From positions 1 through 13,339 of the forward strand of contig JADGQE010000052.1 in assembly GCA_017882055.1 (NCBI GenBank): a stretch of 13,339 nt of DNA. Direction: 5' to 3'. The translations under genes were made by a program, and so were the position numbers. Source of the stretch: Thermoflexales bacterium (GTDB lineage: Bacteria > Chloroflexota > Anaerolineae > Fen-1058). Within the stretch, counting starts at the first letter, position 1; every line of letters begins with the position of its first letter. Below are positions 12,503 to 13,339 of this stretch, in pieces. A model generated the notes under the pieces. It was not told the DNA's origin. It did no database searches and saw nothing but the letters and a program-made list of their open reading frames with translations.

Positions 12503-13313
12503 CGCGCACGCGCCGCGCAGTACGAAGCCCGTACTCTTATTGCTTGGCATTGGCCTGGTGCTGCTGGCACTTGTGCCCGATGTTGCCGCGTGGTTGAATC
12601 GCAAGCCGGATAGGGCGTGGGCGCGCGTTCGGCGTGACGGCGCGATCCGCTTCGCCATCGACGCGAGTTACATGCCGTTCGATGGTCTGGGCAGCCACAA
12701 CGATTTCTTTGGTATCGACGTGGATATTGCTAACGAGGTCGCCAGGCGGATCGGAGTGCGGGCGGAATTTGGCAACACCAGTTTCGACAGCCTGTACGAT
12801 GTGTTGAAGGTCGGCCAGGCGGATGCGACGATCTCAGCGCTGATCATCGATCCGGCGCGCGTGGGCAAGTGGCAATACTCGACGCCGTATTTTGATGCGG
12901 GGCAGGTAGCCGTTAAGCCAATTAACCCTGCGAAGGTTCAGGCGACCGAGGGTCGCACACCTTCGCAGGGTTCGATTGCAGTCGAATATGGTTCAGAAGG
13001 CGACGCGGCGGCGCGGCGTATGGCCCGTCGAACCAGCGGCATCACGCTTAAATACACGGCCACGCTTGAAGATGCGCTGCAAAGCGTGGTGACGGGTCAA
13101 GCGGATGAAGCGCTCGTCGATGGCGCGAGCGCCGCGCAGCTTTTGCCTAAATACCCGGCGCTGCAACGTACGGATCAGGTAACGCGTGATCCGTATGCGA
13201 TTGCGGTGTGGGGTGAGAGCACGCAGTTGCTGGACGCCATCAACGGTGCGCTGAATTCGATGCAGCGTGATGGAACGATACAACGCATCGTCGATGCGTG
13301 GATGAATCGGTAA
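12492..13313 (+). CDS. Membrane-anchored family 3 solute-binding protein with in-frame palindromic insertion
   Basis: A 273-residue periplasmic-type binding protein of the amino-acid/opine family (SBP_bac_3). Residues 13-34 form a hydrophobic signal-anchor with no lipobox. The domain then begins with AIRFAIDASYMPFDGL, and continues with FFGIDVDIANEVARRIG, DATISALIIDPARVGKWQYSTPYF, the AVEYGS start of the second lobe and VTGQADEALVDGAS, all usual landmarks. The linker between lobes, normally the site of a sequence like DLKGKKVGV, is replaced at residues 145-161 by the translation of a perfect nested palindrome (12924-12972). No permease or ATPase gene is visible, so it may serve a sensor or a distant transporter. 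It overlaps the glycoside hydrolase gene by 11 bases. The stop is 26 bases before the window ends. Confidence 0.85.
   Translation: MQNDAHAPRSTKPVLLLLGIGLVLLALVPDVAAWLNRKPDRAWARVRRDGAIRFAIDASYMPFDGLGSHNDFFGIDVDIANEVARRIGVRAEFGNTSFDSLYDVLKVGQADATISALIIDPARVGKWQYSTPYFDAGQVAVKPINPAKVQATEGRTPSQGSIAVEYGSEGDAAARRMARRTSGITLKYTATLEDALQSVVTGQADEALVDGASAAQLLPKYPALQRTDQVTRDPYAIAVWGESTQLLDAINGALNSMQRDGTIQRIVDAWMNR
12924..12972. repeat. Nested perfect palindrome inside a coding sequence
   Basis: AACCCTGCGAAGGT (12924-12937) has an exact inverted copy ACCTTCGCAGGGTT (12959-12972). Inside, GCGACC (12942-12947) and GGTCGC (12951-12956) form a second stem with a 3-base loop. The arms match those of the intergenic element at 10444-10501. 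It is read in frame as residues 145-161 of the solute-binding protein (Asn-Pro-Ala-Lys-Val...Ser-Gln-Gly-Ser). Confidence 0.92.
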
Positions 13314-13339
13314 AGGCTGACAGTATTTGTTTACCGCGT

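Overview
The window looks like chromosomal DNA of an uncultured member of the Chloroflexota, probably Anaerolineae. This is inferred, not proven. The signs are lipoproteins with long Ala/Pro/Thr linkers, a LipM-type octanoyltransferase beside a DUF503 protein, a moderately high G+C content, and many small palindromic intergenic repeats. All protein genes lie on the plus strand; only one tRNA is on the minus strand. No phage, IS, CRISPR or rRNA features were seen.

Layout. (1) 7-1260: a surface lipoprotein with two FlgD-like Ig repeats; the true start may lie just outside the window. (2) 1457-5471: a complete PhnD-PhnC-PhnE type importer for phosphonate, phosphite or phosphate. It has a lipoprotein binding protein, an ATPase, and a single very long permease in which two PhnE domains are fused behind an extra N-terminal membrane domain. 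No C-P lyase or other phosphonate catabolic gene accompanies it, so the ligand is unknown. (3) 5485-7220: two overlapping family 2 glycosyltransferases, probably for cell-surface glycan synthesis. (4) 7210-7933: a tRNA block with tRNA-Ser(UGA), tRNA-Ser(GCU) and tRNA-Arg(GCG) on plus, and tRNA-Arg(CCG) on minus. Good promoters and terminators are visible. (5) 8002-9174: a LipM-like octanoyltransferase and a DUF503 protein. (6) 9236-11289: a LiaF-like membrane protein followed by four small membrane proteins. The last two are tandem paralogues, and a strong promoter lies inside the cluster. (7) 11393-13313: a clan GH-A glycoside hydrolase overlapping a membrane-anchored family 3 solute-binding protein.

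The most striking non-gene signal is a family of palindromic elements. One copy (12924-12972) sits inside the coding sequence of the solute-binding protein and is translated in frame. A related copy (10444-10501) lies in the 5' leader of the small membrane protein operon. Other palindromes of different families are found between phnD and phnC, after phnC, after the tRNA block, and as the terminator before the glycoside hydrolase. The palindrome CGATCG is also strongly over-represented across the window by hand count. Two genes (8890 and 11393) have a -10 box placed so that transcription would begin at or almost at the start codon, which suggests leaderless mRNAs.
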